64,000 nucleotides of DNA from Atriophallophorus winterbourni (GCA_013407085.1 JACCGJ010010830.1:144468-208467), one strand, 5' to 3'; positions 47,238 to 60,465 are shown, counted from the first letter of the stretch. Notes: generated by a model not told the origin, from the sequence alone. Numbers and translations: made by a program.

Positions 47238-49312
47238 CTATTATAATCAAAAGCAATTAGGATGATTAGATAAAACTTGATGATATTTTTTAATTAATAA
47301 TTTGGAAGAACAAAATGTATAGGTGTAATTCAGGAAGGACTTTTACCCAAACATATGTTACGTATGTGTCAATGCAAGATTAACCTTATCTAATCCTAAT
47401 AAATTTATGACCAGCAAGTGTCTCACACAATATTACTGATTAACTTTTTGCAAACGAACGACAAATTATATGTTTAGCTACCATTGAGGGATAATAAAAA
47501 GGTCAAAGCGTTTTCTTTTGATATACTGTTGATGTTATGGAAATAAATAAATTCTAGATAAGCTCGATTTATGGTGATACTTTGCATGCCGATATCTTAC
47601 GTCTTTCAGAAATGTTTGCGTTATGTTTTTAAACAAACTTCGTAGCATGTTTGCTTGACAATATGTAAACTCTTAGTCCGTTTGCGATGTTCGTATATTG
47701 CTCACATTACAAGCCAAATAACAAGATTTGCTTTATGTTAACTGTAGTATTGTGAAACGAAATCCTCAATTTCTTGTTTTGACATAACTGATTAATTATT
47801 TATATGTATGTAGTGTCTTGTAGTTAATGTATCATTGAGGAGTGCTACAAACACATCGATTATACAAGTTTGTATGTAACGGGCGATGTGAGGAATACAT
47901 TGCGTTTATCTTATGTAATATTGTTTAACAGGTTATTTTATCCCTTTTAATAAACCAGAACGTATGTCAAAGATTCTAAGTTAACAGATTCGCCGAAAAT
48001 TGAATAACACGACCTTTATACAGTGATTGCTGATACGATAGAAACAATATGTAAACTGGAAGGTCGTTTTATAGTCTATGTAACACTAAAAGCATCGGCA
48101 ACATAATTTTCCTTAGCATTTCGTCGTATACCATAAAATAAATGTTGTGTTGCTTTACAGCTAGTTAATCTAATATAACCGAAATAAGTTAATATAACCA
48201 AATAACCTAAATTTGAATAACATTTAATTCGTCGAAGCCAAGATGAAGCTAATAATATCAATTTATTCAAAGGAAAATATGTGATATTTGGTATAGCAAA
48301 AAATGCGCATGAAATGAGACATAATTTGTCTAATTCACTATGGTTTCTGAATAAATTAATCAATACAAAATGGAATCGAAGCAGCGTTCGTTCGAATAAA
48401 TTCCAGAACATTCACTTTTCGACCACAAATAATTTACATTAGGATAAATGTATCGCAAATGAGCACTGTTCGAATCTTGGGAAGATTACTCAACTTTTCT
48501 AACTGAGCATTTTGTTTAAAACTTTTGAGGAAATGTCAGTTATTCGATTATAAGGACTATAGAGCTTTCTATGATTTTCATGTGTTTAGCCGTATAATAA
48601 AACTTCTATTTTTGATTTATATGAACATTTGCTATAATTGGAGTTATAATGATCATTATTTATAAGGAACAGTATTAACTTCTGCAAGATATCTGAAAAT
48701 ATTTGATATCGATGTGGAATCCATAATCATGAAAAGGAAGATTGCAATGGAACAGATTGGTCGCAACAAACATATCCATTATTAGTAGAAAAGCGCAACT
48801 TGGTTGCAGGTCTTCCAAAGCTGTGACACTTCGACTGGATCAGTCTTGTTTTGATTTTACACATTACGTTTTATCTCTGATTTGTAGACGAATAAAGTCA
48901 TTTTCTTCTTCTTTTTCTGAATAGACTGGCTCTTCCAGCTTAATCCAAATGTGGCGTACAAGAACGATGTGTATTCAAACATTAAATTTTCAAAGATTGC
49001 TCATAATAAATAGGCATGCTTTTGTCAATCATAGACGAATGATAGCAAGTTTAATCATCATAAGTTTATAACGTTGAAAATGTGTCACACTTGAATCACA
49101 TCATTCAATAACATACGAATGCAAAGACAACTTAGGCACAAACGTATATCAAACCAACGTAATGCCATCACTCGAGAAATATATATCAAAAATGTAAATC
49201 CAAATTGAAAATCAACGAATATGTGCATTTTGGCAAAAACACCATCGTGCACAATCGCGGAAGTTAATTGATATCGTTGAAATATCCGCAGGGCAAATTA
49301 ATTTCCACTTAC

Positions 49313-49321
49313 CGCCAGTTT
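49313..49321 (-). CDS. Candidate 9-nt micro-exon alpha-2 (M10)
   Basis: Acceptor GATTTTAACAG, AAACTGGCG, donor GTAAGT. Full codons T G. Confidence 0.58.
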
Positions 49322-50089
49322 CTGTTAAAATCATATACAATGAGAATGTTGAGATACAACTTGAAGATACTTTTCAATTAATTATTTGGAAGATAATTAT
49401 GCTTAATTTATTTCCAATGATGAGAAGCACACGTTATATATGTGTCGACGAAGACTAAACATTTATAATTTTACGTAATGTATGTTCAGCAATTATTTCA
49501 TATACTATGTTATGGATTTTATTTTTCGAAACAAAAGACAAATGATTAGGTTAGCTACCATCTAGGGATAACTGAAAATGTCAAATAGTTTTCCATTGAT
49601 ATCTTTTTGAAGTAACATAAATAAATAAATTCTAGATAACCTTGATTTATGGAGAAACGTTCAATGGAGTGATCTTTAGTAATTCAGAAATTCTGGCGCA
49701 AGGTTTTCTTGCAAACTAGGTAGAATGTTTGCATGACAATAGGTAAAGTCTCTGTCGGTTCGCAACACTCGGAATTCGCGTTCACGAATAATGTCATTTT
49801 CTTCTTCTTCTGAATAGACTAATGCTACCAGCCTAACCCAACTATGGCTTACAACAACGACGTGTATTCCAAAATTTCATTTTTCAAGCTTACTAATAAT
49901 AATGGGACTGTTTTTGTCAATCATATACAAATGATAGCAAGTTTAATAATCAAAAGTTTATAACGTTGCAAATGTGTCATACTTGAATCACATCATTCAA
50001 TATCATACGAATACAAGTACAACTCAGCCAAAGGAATAGTATTTCGTCGAACTGGCCATTTATCCTCTTCGATGTCTGAGAGAGAATTT

Positions 50090-50885
50090 TCAATTAAATT
50101 TGTTAGAGCATAACTTTGTCTGAGTTTACCGGAATTCATCATAGATGCAAAATATCCATTAGTGTTTGATTTGTCCCCTTGAATTATATATAAACTTTTT
50201 GTGACTACTATGAATTAGTGGAAACCTGAAGAGCAAGCTGCACATCCAGAATATATATCGATATGCCACCGATTGTTATGTCTCTTTCGAAAAATATTCG
50301 GAAGATTTTACCTTTTACCGTTACCTCGGATTATGACCGTCTACCTTTTCCCTACTACGGTGTATGCGGTTGAGGTATGAGCTCCTTAGCTGCAAAAAGA
50401 TATTTCTCTCTTTGATAAAAACTACAACATAAGAAGGAAGTTTGTGATGGGTCTTCGCAATGTTCCATTAATCGAATGATTGTGACATCTGGGTGTATGT
50501 GACCTTACTCAACTAAGATACGACGCGATATTATTGTGACATATAGAATTGTGTCTACCGATGGACATCGAATGAATCATTTGTTTGAAGTGTGCGATAG
50601 GAACGTGAAACTCGGACATACCCCTATTCATTGTCGGCGCCATTTGTTTGCCGTACATGCTATATTTCTTTGGACACCCCTTGCCTTGCATTGCTTAAAG
50701 CGAAGTTGGACTTACACATTGAAATGAAGCTCAATTGTGAGCCTCATATATGATATGCTCTTTTATTTTATAATATTATATTTTTAACATTCACATTCAC
50801 ACCGAAAACATATGTCGTTTTAAAGTATTAACCTTTTCAAACAAATCCTTGATTCCTTGAATCCTTGAATCCTACTCGAATTGAT
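50090..50885 (+). pseudogene. CR1-like relic in M10
   Basis: RKFVMGLRNVPLI-type thumb sequence (50435-50480) and VTYRIVSTDGHRMNHLFE followed by RRHLFAVHAIFLW (50536-50680), then a tail CTTGATTCCTTGAATCCTTG. Lacks the TA run. Confidence 0.7.
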
Positions 50886-51326
50886 CACACAAATGGCAAA
50901 TTATCGTAAATACATTTATCAGTATTTGCTTACTGTAAAAAGGAGACGCGTTTGAAACAATCTCTACGTTTAAAATAATTTTTAGTCGAAATATTCTCAA
51001 ACAAATTCCGTTGCATCAGTGCAAACGTACGAGATTCTTGACTACATCCGAGCATTTACTCACAAATTTAAAGGTATTGCAATCCTTTCCATCAAAATCA
51101 ATCAACGCGAAACTGATGCCTTTTTTCCGTTGATGCCTTTTGCAAATACGTTGGCTATATGAAAGGAATATCATCTATTTCATAACCTTTATTGAGCTGG
51201 CTGAAATATTTGCATATATTTCATCATTAACGAAAAATCGGATATAATATAATACTTATAAATAACATAGCATTTTATGACTGTAAAATTGTCGCTTTAT
51301 CATTTTCAGGAAAATAGTTTACTTAC

Positions 51327-51341
51327 TAAATGCTTTTGCGG
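51327..51341 (-). CDS. Candidate 15-nt micro-exon beta (M10)
   Basis: Acceptor AATTTACAG, CCGCAAAAGCATTTA, donor GTAAGT. Full codons A K A F. Confidence 0.6.
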
Positions 51342-51842
51342 CTGTAAATTGATACAAATTATCGAAACCGAAAATGATTTTCATTAACGTTATATTTATA
51401 TAAAATTTATATCATATGATTATCAGTTTAACTTTTGAATTCGGATTCCATAAAGTTAGCAAAATATTATAGCAATAGAAATTAAACTACGTTTGCCACT
51501 AATTTGAAAGTTGTAAAATTCTGAAGGTTGCACAATATGTAGATTTTTGCGGAGCCATTGATTCACTATTCAGCAAACATTTTGTCAATCGAGTGAATGT
51601 TCACATTTACAGCCTCTTCTATATATATTGCCAAATCTACTTTAGAATGAAGATAATACGGAGCAAACAAAGTAACATCAAACAAACGTTTTGCTAACAC
51701 GCAATAAAACTATTTAAAAAATACTAAAACTAATTTAATTATCAATGAATGCGTGCATTTTTTCAATAACAACATTGTGTAAACTCGCAGACGTTAGTTG
51801 ATTTTGCTGAAATATCCGCATAGCAAATTAATTTTTACTTAC

Positions 51843-51851
51843 CGCTCTTTC
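51843..51851 (-). CDS. Candidate 9-nt micro-exon alpha (M11)
   Basis: Acceptor ATTATAACAG, GAAAGAGCG, donor GTAAGT. Full codons K S. Confidence 0.6.
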
Positions 51852-53849
51852 CTGTTATAATTATATGCAATGAGAATGATTAGACATAAATTTAAGGTAA
51901 TTATTAATTAATTATTTGGAAGATAAGTAAGTATAAGGTAAATTCTGTAAGACTTTTAGTCAAATATATGTAACGTATGCGTCAAGGCAAGACTAAACAT
52001 TTCCTGTCCTAGGAAATGTATGCCCAGCAATTGTCACATACAATATTACTGATTATAATTTTGGAAACGAACGACGAATTATATGTGTAGCTAACATTTA
52101 TGGACAATTGAATAGGTCATATCGTTTTCCTTTGATATCCTGTTGATGTAGAGGAAATAAATATATTCTAGATAAGCTCGATTTATGGTGATAGTTTGCA
52201 TGGCATGCTCTTACGTCTTTCATGAATTCCTGCGTTATGTTTTCGAAAAACTAGTTAGCATGTTTGCATGACAATAGGTAAACTCTCAGTAGGTTCGCTA
52301 CATTCAGTATATTGCTCATACTACAAGCCAAATAACAAGATTTTCTTTATGTTCACTGTAGTATTGTGAAACGAAATCCTATATAACAGGTTTTTGACAT
52401 AACTGGTTAATTATTTATTTGTATTTAGTGTCTTGTAGTGAATGTATACTTAAGTCGTGCTACCCGCACGTCGATTATACAAGTTTGTATGCAACAGGCG
52501 ATGAGGAAAACCTTGCATTTATCATAAATAAGAATCTTTATCTTTACGCCCTCTTAAGAAACCAGTACATATGTCAGAGCTTCTAAGGTAACAGGTTCGT
52601 CCAATATTGAAGAACACAATCTTTATGCAGTGATAGCTGCCACGATAGAAACCCTGTGTAAATGAAAGGTTATTTTCTAGATTAATTCACACAAAATGCA
52701 AGACCAACATGAATTTCATAATTTGTTTCATTGTAGACCCTAAACTAACTGTTGTGCTACCTAACAGCTACTTTATCTAATTAAACGGAAAGATGTTAAT
52801 ATAAAAATATCAAAAATTTGAATAAAATTTAATAAGTCTAAGGCAAATATGTAGCACAAAATATCAAGGTATACCAAGGAAAATAAGTGATATTTGGTAT
52901 AGCATAAAATTCTCATAAAATGTGACACGAATTGTCAAATTCAACATGGTTTGTGAATACATCAATTAATACAAAATGAAATCGAAGCAGCGTTCTTTCG
53001 AAAACGTACAAGAACTTTTACTTTCCGACCACAAATGTTAAACGTTGTGATACAAGTATATCAAATGAAAATTGTTTAAACCTTGGAATATAAGTCAACT
53101 TTTGTAACTGAGACATTTCAATTTGAACATGAGAATAATTTTGTTTAAACCTTTGAGGAAATTAACGTTATTCGATTCCAAGCACTATAGATGTCTCTAT
53201 GATATTCATATGTTTGGCGGTATAATAAAATCTTCCATTTTTGAATTATATGAACATTGGCTAAAATGAGTATTATGATTATCATTATTTAAATGGAACA
53301 GATATGTGAAAATATTTCAGACCGATATGGAATCCATAATCATGGAAGGGAAGATTGCAGTTTACAACAGATTATTCCTACCAACCTTATAAAAACTTAT
53401 TAGACACGGGCAAATTGTCTACAGTTCTTCCACTGTTGTGATACTTTGCTTGGATCAGTCTTGTTTGATTTCAAACATTTCACTTGATTTCAGATTTGTG
53501 GAGAAAAAGATTTAATTACTGAAAATGTGACTACACGATTAAAGTCATTTTCTTCTTCTTCTCCTGAATAGACTGGCAATACCAGGCTAATACAACAATG
53601 GCTTACAAGAAGGACGTGTATTCAAAAATTCCATTTTTCAAGATTTCTCATAAAAAATGGGCATGTTTCCGTCAATCATAGACAAATTATAGAAAGTTTC
53701 GTCAAAAAAGTTTAAAACGTTGCATATGCATCATACTTGCATCACATTATTCAATATATTACGAATACAGGGCAGCTTGGCCACAAGAATATTATTTCGC
53801 ATAATTCGCCATCTATCCTCTTACATATCTGAGAGAGAATTTACCATGA

Positions 53850-54570
53850 AATGTTTTAGAGCATAACATTGTCTGAGTTTCCAGGATTCAACATAGATAT
53901 TAAATTTCTGTTAACGTTGTCTTCATAAATAGGTTTGATTTGTCATATTGGATAACATATGAACGTTTTGTGACTACTATGATTTAGTGAAAACCTGGAG
54001 TGCACGGTAAACTGTCAGAATATATATATATATATATATATATATATCGGCAGTCCAAAAGATTGTAGGTATCTTTTGAAAAACAGTTTGAAGATTCTCG
54101 TTGTTAACTTTAATAAGGATAAAGAACGTCTACCTTCGCTCTACGGCGATGTATCCGGTAGAGTTCTGGGCTCCTTGGCGTAAAAAAAGATATTACTCTC
54201 TTTGATACAAACTATCACAGAGCAACAAAGTTAGTGATGGGTCTTCACATTGTTCCGGTCATCGAAAGATTGTGACATCTGGGTCTATGCACTTTAAAAA
54301 AAATGATACTACGCAATATTATTGTGACATATAGAATTGTGTCTACTGATGGACATCCACTAAATCACTTGTTTGATGTGTGTGATAGGATCGTGACACG
54401 CTGACATACGTTATACCTTAAGGTCCCAAGTTTCCGTATTGATTGTAGGCGCCATTGTTTCGTTGTACGTGCTAAATTATTTTGGAAATCCTCACCAAAC
54501 ATGTGGTGGACTCGCTTTGCCTTGCTTGGTTTGTCTTTGAATCCTTGAATCCTACTCGATTTGATCTCAC
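53850..54570 (+). pseudogene. CR1-like relic in M11
   Basis: ATKLVMGLHIVPVI-type thumb (54220-54265), VTYRIVSTDGHPLNHLFD block (54325-54380), final block near 54450, and a CTTTGAATCCTTGAATCC tail. Confidence 0.7.
54019..54047. repeat. TA microsatellite
   Basis: Usual relic site (after AAACTGTCAGAA), shorter than in other units. Confidence 0.95.
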
Positions 54571-55026
54571 AAATTTTTAATTAATGTAAACAAGTTTTTT
54601 CGGAATTCGATTATTGTAAAGACAATATGCGTTTGAAGTAAACTTTACGCTCAAAATAATTTATAGTGCAAATGTTCTTGAACAAATGCCGTTGCATCAG
54701 TGCAAGCGTACGACTCATCAGCAATTCGAGATTCTTGCGTGAATCGCGTCACATATCTCATCAATTTACATGTGATGCAATCCTTTTTATCAAAATCAAT
54801 TAACGGGAAACTGAATCCTAATTGCCGTTGAAGCCTGTTACAAATATGTTGGCCATGTGTAGGGAATATCATCTAATTTATAACCTTGAATGAGCTATCT
54901 GAAATATTTATATATATATCGTGTTTGACGGATAATCGGATATAAAATAATTCTTATGAATTACACAGTAATTAATGATATTATACTGGGAACCATAAAT
55001 CTTTATCAGAAAGATATTTCGCTTAC

Positions 55027-55041
55027 CAATTCGTTTAACGG
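55027..55041 (-). CDS. Candidate 15-nt micro-exon beta (M11)
   Basis: Acceptor AATTGACAG, CCGTTAAACGAATTG, donor GTAAGC. Full codons V K R I, same peptide as M9. Confidence 0.6.
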
Positions 55042-55559
55042 CTGTCAATTGATGAAAATTATTTGATCAGAATACATTTCGTATTACCGGTATAATTATT
55101 TATCAATTAATTTTAATCTTTAATATTATGTCATAATAATATCATTTTAACTTTTGAATGCAGTTTCATAATGCTAACAAAATTTTATAGCAATAATAAT
55201 TCAAATACGTTTACCAATAATTTAAATGTTTTGCAATTCTAAATGTTACACAATTTGTAGCTTTATTTGATGCCATTGATTCTCTATTCACCATTAATTT
55301 AGCCAATCGGGTGAATTTTCACGTTTGCATCATCTCCTACATATATTAATAAATCTACATTAGAATGATAATAATGCGAAGCAAACAAACATAAATGAAA
55401 CAAAAGTTATGCTATCACTCGAGGAAACTATTTTAAAGAAATATTCTGAATTAAAAATCAACGACTGCGTGCAATTTTAGTAATAACAGCATCGTGTACA
55501 CTAGCGAAAGTTAAATGATTTTATTGAAATATCTGGATAGCAAATTAATTTCCACTTAC

Positions 55560-55568
55560 CGTTTTTTG
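55560..55568 (-). CDS. Candidate 9-nt micro-exon alpha (M12)
   Basis: Acceptor ATTATAACAG, CAAAAAACG, donor GTAAGT. Full codons K N, as in M10. It lies about 120 bp from a CR1 insertion. Confidence 0.6.
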
Positions 55569-55691
55569 CTGTTATAATAATAAGCGATGAGAATGGTCAG
55601 ATATAACTTGATGATAATTTTAATTAATAATTTGGAAGATAAATATTCATAAGTTAAAACTGACTGAAGTCTTTTACTAAACCATATGTTA

Positions 55692-56220
55692 ACCCGTGCG
55701 GCTGTGGGGTCGTGCGGTCATATAAAACGTTGCTTTTTCGGCTCGTTCTTTTTATCGGTGCTATTGGGCGTCGTATTGGATAAGCGCCCGGTGCATACGG
55801 TTGGACGTGTCGTGACAGCAATTGAATCATACACTCCTTTGTGTGAGTCGTGTGAATAGTGGATCACCCACTCGAACACCTGTTTCATCGGCAAGAAGCA
55901 CGTGGTAGCAGATCGCATGGATACAAGTTAATTATTCCACACTCCAGATCAAATTGTCGAAGGTTTTTCTTTGCTGTCAGAGTCTGTTTTCTATGGAACT
56001 CCCTGCCCCACATATCATTTGCGCAACAAGCCTGAACATGTTCAAGGCTGAACTTGACAAGTATATGTTGACCAAACCCAACCTTGCACCTGAATACACG
56101 TGCTGACTTTCCTTGTGTATAAAACATTTGTGTTGTTTTTATGAATTCCCTATATTTTTAATCTGTGGTTACTGTAAATTATTTACTTTTTGGACCATTA
56201 AAACTTTGAATTACTTTGAA
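55692..56220 (+). mobile_element. CR1-like 3' fragment
   Basis: About 530 bp with higher GC than its surroundings, interrupting unit sequence CATATGTTA/TTACGTGTGCGTC. It encodes the extreme C-terminus of a CR1-like RT: NCRRFFFAVRVCFLWNSLP near 55950, then an out-of-frame FKAELDKYMLTKPN. It ends after CTTTGAATTACTTTGAA, a tandem 3' tail like that of the other CR1 copies. Confidence 0.8.
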
Positions 56221-57195
56221 TTACGTGTGCGTCAAGGCAAGTCTAAACATTTCTAATCCTAGAAAATGTATACCCACTAAAAGTTTCATATAATATTATA
56301 ATATCTTTTTCGACACGAACGACAAATTATATTTTGAGCTACCATTTAGGGACAATTGAAGATGTCATGTCGTTTTCCTTTGATATCTTGTTAATGTAAC
56401 AGAAATAAGTAAATTCTAGATATGCTCGATTTACGGTGATACTTTCCATGCGGAGATTTTAAGTCTTTGAGAAATTCTTGCGTAATGTTTTCGAAAAACC
56501 TAGGTAGCATTTTTGCATGACAATTTGCAAAGTCTTAGTCCGTTTGTTACATTCAGTATATTGCTCATACTAAATACAAATGACAAGATTTACTTTAGGC
56601 TCACTGTAGTATTGTGAAACGAAATCCACATTACTTGTTTTTGACATAACTGATTAATTATTTATATGTATGTAGTGTATTGTAGTTAATGTATCATTGA
56701 GGAGTACTACCAGCACGTCGATTATAAAAGTTTATATGTAACGGGCGATGTGAGGAAAACCTTTCATTTATCATATGTATTAATCTTTATCAGGTTATAT
56801 TTAATCACTCTTAATAAAACCATAACATATGTCAGAGCTTCTAAGGTAACAGATTTGTCCAAAATTGAATAACACGACAGTTATATAGTGATCGCTGATA
56901 CGATAGAAACTATATGTAAACTGGAAGGGTATTTTCTATTCTATTTAACACTAAAAGCATCGACAACATAAATTTCATTATGTATTTCATCGTAGACCCT
57001 AAAATAAGCGTTATGCTGCTTTACAGGTATTTAATCTAATTAAACAGGAATATGTTAATTAAATCAAATATCTAAAATTTAAATAACATTTAATTTCTCG
57101 AAGCCAAAATGTAGCTAAAAATGTCAATTTATTTAAAAGAAATATGTGATATTTGTTGAGGCATCAAATGTTCATGAAATGAGACATAATTTGCC

Positions 57196-57838
57196 TGGAA
57201 ATTATTGCCGGATGGTGTACAATAAAAATTGACGTATCGTGAGTCTTCTCAAAAGAATATTCAGGATTTTTACGCCCGAAACCTTACTTTGGGTAATTAA
57301 CACGTACATACGTACTGTTACGGCATATTCCATTCAAGTTTGGGCATCATGGCTATAGAATGATCTCAAACTACTCGACAGGATTTATCACCCTGTTACA
57401 AATTTGGTCTCTCGGTACAGAAATTTGCCTTTTACAGGGCGAATGTTTATACTGAACCTACACGATTTTACCAAACGACGGATACGTGGTGACCAAATGT
57501 TGACATTCAAAATGGTCAAAAGGACTTACTCGAACACAAACACGTTCAAAGGTTTACAGCATTCCGCATTCTCGATTGAATATTGGTCGTAACATTTTCT
57601 CGGTAAGAATTTGTTTCTTTTGGAACTTTTTGCTTGAAGAAATCACACGCTCAGAATCTGTTGAGGTTTCACTTCTTAATTCGATGAGTTTATGACGAAG
57701 TATGCGGTATGTGACTGTCTCTATTGATTTTTGAGAAATTTTACATTTTTATATATATTCCATATACCTTGTCATCCCACGGTTATTATTAAGCTCACCT
57801 ATTTTCTACCATAAGATTTTTTGAGTTCTGAGTTCTGA
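57196..57838 (+). mobile_element. CR1-like 3' fragment
   Basis: Encodes thumb sequence FRIFTPETLLWVINTYIRT, then IQVWASWL and a GRMFILNLHDFTKRRIRGDQM block (57440-57500). After a frameshift NIGRNIFSVRICFFWNFL follows near 57580. Ends in the tandem tail GAGTTCTGAGTTCTGAG. Inserted between CATAATTTG and TCTATTTCAC of the unit. Stops and frameshifts; inactive. Confidence 0.82.
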
Positions 57839-58552
57839 GTCTATTTCACTATGGTATCTGAATACATTATTCAATAAAAAGGGAATCGAAGCAGCGTTCG
57901 TTCGAATACATACAATCAATCAATATGGAATACGTAAACATGAAAGGGGAGATTGCAATTTTGAACAGATTTGTCGTACGACTTTTAACCTATATTGGTA
58001 GACAAACGCAACTTGGTTGCAGTTCTCTACGGCTGTGACTCTTAGCCTGAATCATACTGTTTGATTTTACACATTTCACTTTATCTCAGATGTGCGGAGA
58101 AAATGGTTTAATTACTAAACATTCGAGTTAACGAATAATGTAATTTTCTTCTTCTTCTGAATAGACTGGCGATGCCAGCGTAATCCAAAATGGCTCACAA
58201 GAACGAAATGTATTCAAAAATTCCATTTTTCAAGATTGCTCATAGTAAATGGGCATGTTTTTGTCAACCAGAGATAAATGATAGCACGTTTAATATTTAA
58301 AAGTTTATAACGTTGCAAATGTGTCATACTTCAATCACATCATTCAGTGTTATACGAAAACAACGACAACTTGGCCACAAACGTAAATCAAACCAAGATT
58401 TTGCCATCACTCGGGAAATATATATCAGAAATCTAGAGCTAAAAGAAGAATCAACGAATGTGAGCATTATTTGCAAAAACTGCATCGTGTACACTCGCAG
58501 AAGTTAATTGATTTTGTTGACATCTTTGCATGGCAAATTAATTTCCACTTAC

Positions 58553-58561
58553 CGCCAACTT
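58553..58561 (-). CDS. Candidate 9-nt micro-exon alpha-2 (M12)
   Basis: Acceptor GATTATAACAG, AAGTTGGCG, donor GTAAGT. Full codons V G. Confidence 0.58.
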
Positions 58562-59112
58562 CTGTTATAATCATATAGAATGTGAATGATCAGATATAAG
58601 TTGACGATAATTTTTTATTAATTATTTGGAAGATAAATATGCATAAGTTAAATTCAGGGAAGACGTTTACTCAAACATACGTTAAGTATGTTTCAAAGAA
58701 GACTAAACATTTATAAGCATAGGACATGTATGCTCAGCAATTGTTTCATATAATGTTATAGATTTTATTTTGCGAAAACAAAGACAAATTATTTTTTAGC
58801 TACCATTTAGGGATAATTGAAAATGTCAAATCGTTTTCCTTTGATATCTTTTTGAAGTAACATAAATAAATAAATTCTAGATAACTTTGATTTTTGGAGA
58901 AACGTTCCATGGATGGATTTTTAGTATTTCAGAAATTCTTGCGCAATGTTTTCGAGAAAACTAAGTAGCATGTTTGCATGGCAATAGGTAGGGTCTCCGT
59001 CGGTTCGCAAAATTCCGAATTCGCGTTCACGTATAATGTCATTTTTTCCCTCTTCTGGATAGACTGATGCTACCAGCCTAATCCAACTATGGCTTACAAC
59101 AACGACGTGTAT

Positions 59113-60110
59113 TTCACCGCACCAAATTGTCTGCTAAGCCTAGGATAGACGTCACTCCCATCTGCGAACGTAATCTCACTGAGAGATTCGCAAAAGCCTT
59201 CACAGCCGAGTTCAACAAGACAACCCCACTTGAATCTGCTTCAGAAAACTGGAATTGATAAAAATCCGCATATGCCGAGTCGCACTTTCCACGTTCGGTC
59301 GGAGAAAGCTCGAACGAGCGACTGGTTCGAAGCAAAAGCTTCTGAGATGACTGCTGTGCTGGATGAGAAACGCTCAACATTCTTCAGGTTCAAAGGTATG
59401 CCAACAGATGAAAACTTACATCTTCTAAGAGCAGCTAGAAATAAGGTCCAACAGACTGCAAGGCGATATGCAAACGACTATTGGACTGAAGTTAGACTCA
59501 ATATCCAAAAAGCTGCGGATACCGGAAATTTTCTTGATACGTATGATGGGATCAAGAGAGCGATTGGCCCAAACAAACTTAAACGGCTCCAATTAAGTCT
59601 ATATCTGGTAAGCCGATTGTCGACAAAACTCAACAGATGAAAAGATGGGTAGAGCACTTCTCATCTCTCTACTCTAGGAACAGTACGGTTCTACCGCATG
59701 CACTTGAAAATGCTGACCATTGAATATCTGAATACCCCTCCTACTCTTGATGAGATCAATAAGGCAATCGACCGCTTAGCGAATAGAAAGGCCCCTGTTG
59801 ACGACGGAATTCCACCTGAGCTCGTCAAATGCTGTAGAGCAGCATTATTACAGCCTCTTCACCATTTGCTTCTTCAGTGCTGGTAGGAGGGGGGTGTGCA
59901 ACAAGAGATGCGAGACACAAAGATCATCACCCTATTTACGAATGAGGGTGACAGAGGCGACTGCAAGAATTACAGAGGAATCTCCATTCTGAATGTTGTA
60001 GGCAAATTGTTTGCTAAAGTCTTACAGATCCGGCTGGAAGTTTTAGCTGATATAATTTATTCCGGCTCCCGCGATGGAAGATAAATCGTTGACATGATCT
60101 TCTCCATGAG
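59113..60110 (+). pseudogene. RTE-like endonuclease/RT polyprotein fragment
   Basis: Readable in several frames: AKPRIDVTPICERNLTERFA (59128 on), RAARNKVQQTARRYANDYW (59430-59485; an invertebrate RTE hallmark), YDGIKRAIGP, TPPTLDEINKAIDRLANRKA then DGIPPELVKCC (59735-59840), LLQCW followed by an in-frame stop, MRDTKIITLF (59910) and NYRGISILNVVGKLFAKVLQ (59970), ending DMIFSMRQLQEK (60090). The stop after LLQCW and at least two frameshifts show decay. A copying enzyme of a retroelement, not a host gene. Confidence 0.87.
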
Positions 60111-60126
60111 ACAACTTCAAGAAAAG
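59113..60126 (+). mobile_element. RTE-like non-LTR retrotransposon fragment
   Basis: Starts abruptly after GACGTGTATT of the unit and rejoins it at GATAGAAACGTGAC inside the CR1-like relic, so about 0.7 kb of unit sequence seen in M10 (49870-50598) is missing. It carries the linker between endonuclease and RT and the first RT motifs of an RTE element; no endonuclease and no catalytic palm. Confidence 0.88.
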
Positions 60127-60465
60127 TGATAGAAACGTGACGGTGGACAAACCCTATAACTTTACGTCCCACGATCCGGTATTGATTGTCGGCGCCATTT
60201 ATTCGCCGTACGTGCTATAATTCCTTGGAAATCCCTACCCAGATCCTGTGGTGGTCTCCCCGTGCCTTGCATTGTTTAAAGCAAAATTGGACTTCCGCAT
60301 GCAAACGAAGATAATCTGTGTGCCTTACATTTGATATTCTCTTTTATTTTATAATATTATATTTCTGATTTTACATTCATACCAAAAACATCTGGTGTTT
60401 TGAACTATTGAATTATATAAAAAAAATTCTTGATTCCTTGAATCCTTGAATCCTACTCGATTTGC
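60127..60465 (+). pseudogene. CR1-like relic, 3' part, in M12
   Basis: Remainder of the unit's relic after the RTE fragment: RRHLFAVRAI-type block near 60200 and the tail CTTGATTCCTTGAATCCTTG. Confidence 0.68.

Larger units (their letters stand above)
46913..51523. repeat. Main-array unit M10 (4.6-kb form)
   Basis: Alpha (47229), alpha-2 (49313), relic (50090-50885), beta (51327). Confidence 0.86.
51524..55239. repeat. Main-array unit M11 (3.7-kb form)
   Basis: Alpha (51843), relic with TA run (53850-54570), beta (55027). Spacing matches M9 and M1. Confidence 0.86.

Noticed and set aside
10690..60465. Apparent host gene with VTYRIVSTDGHP repeated many times
   Set aside because: The block is the C-terminus of a CR1-like reverse transcriptase and is broken in every unit.
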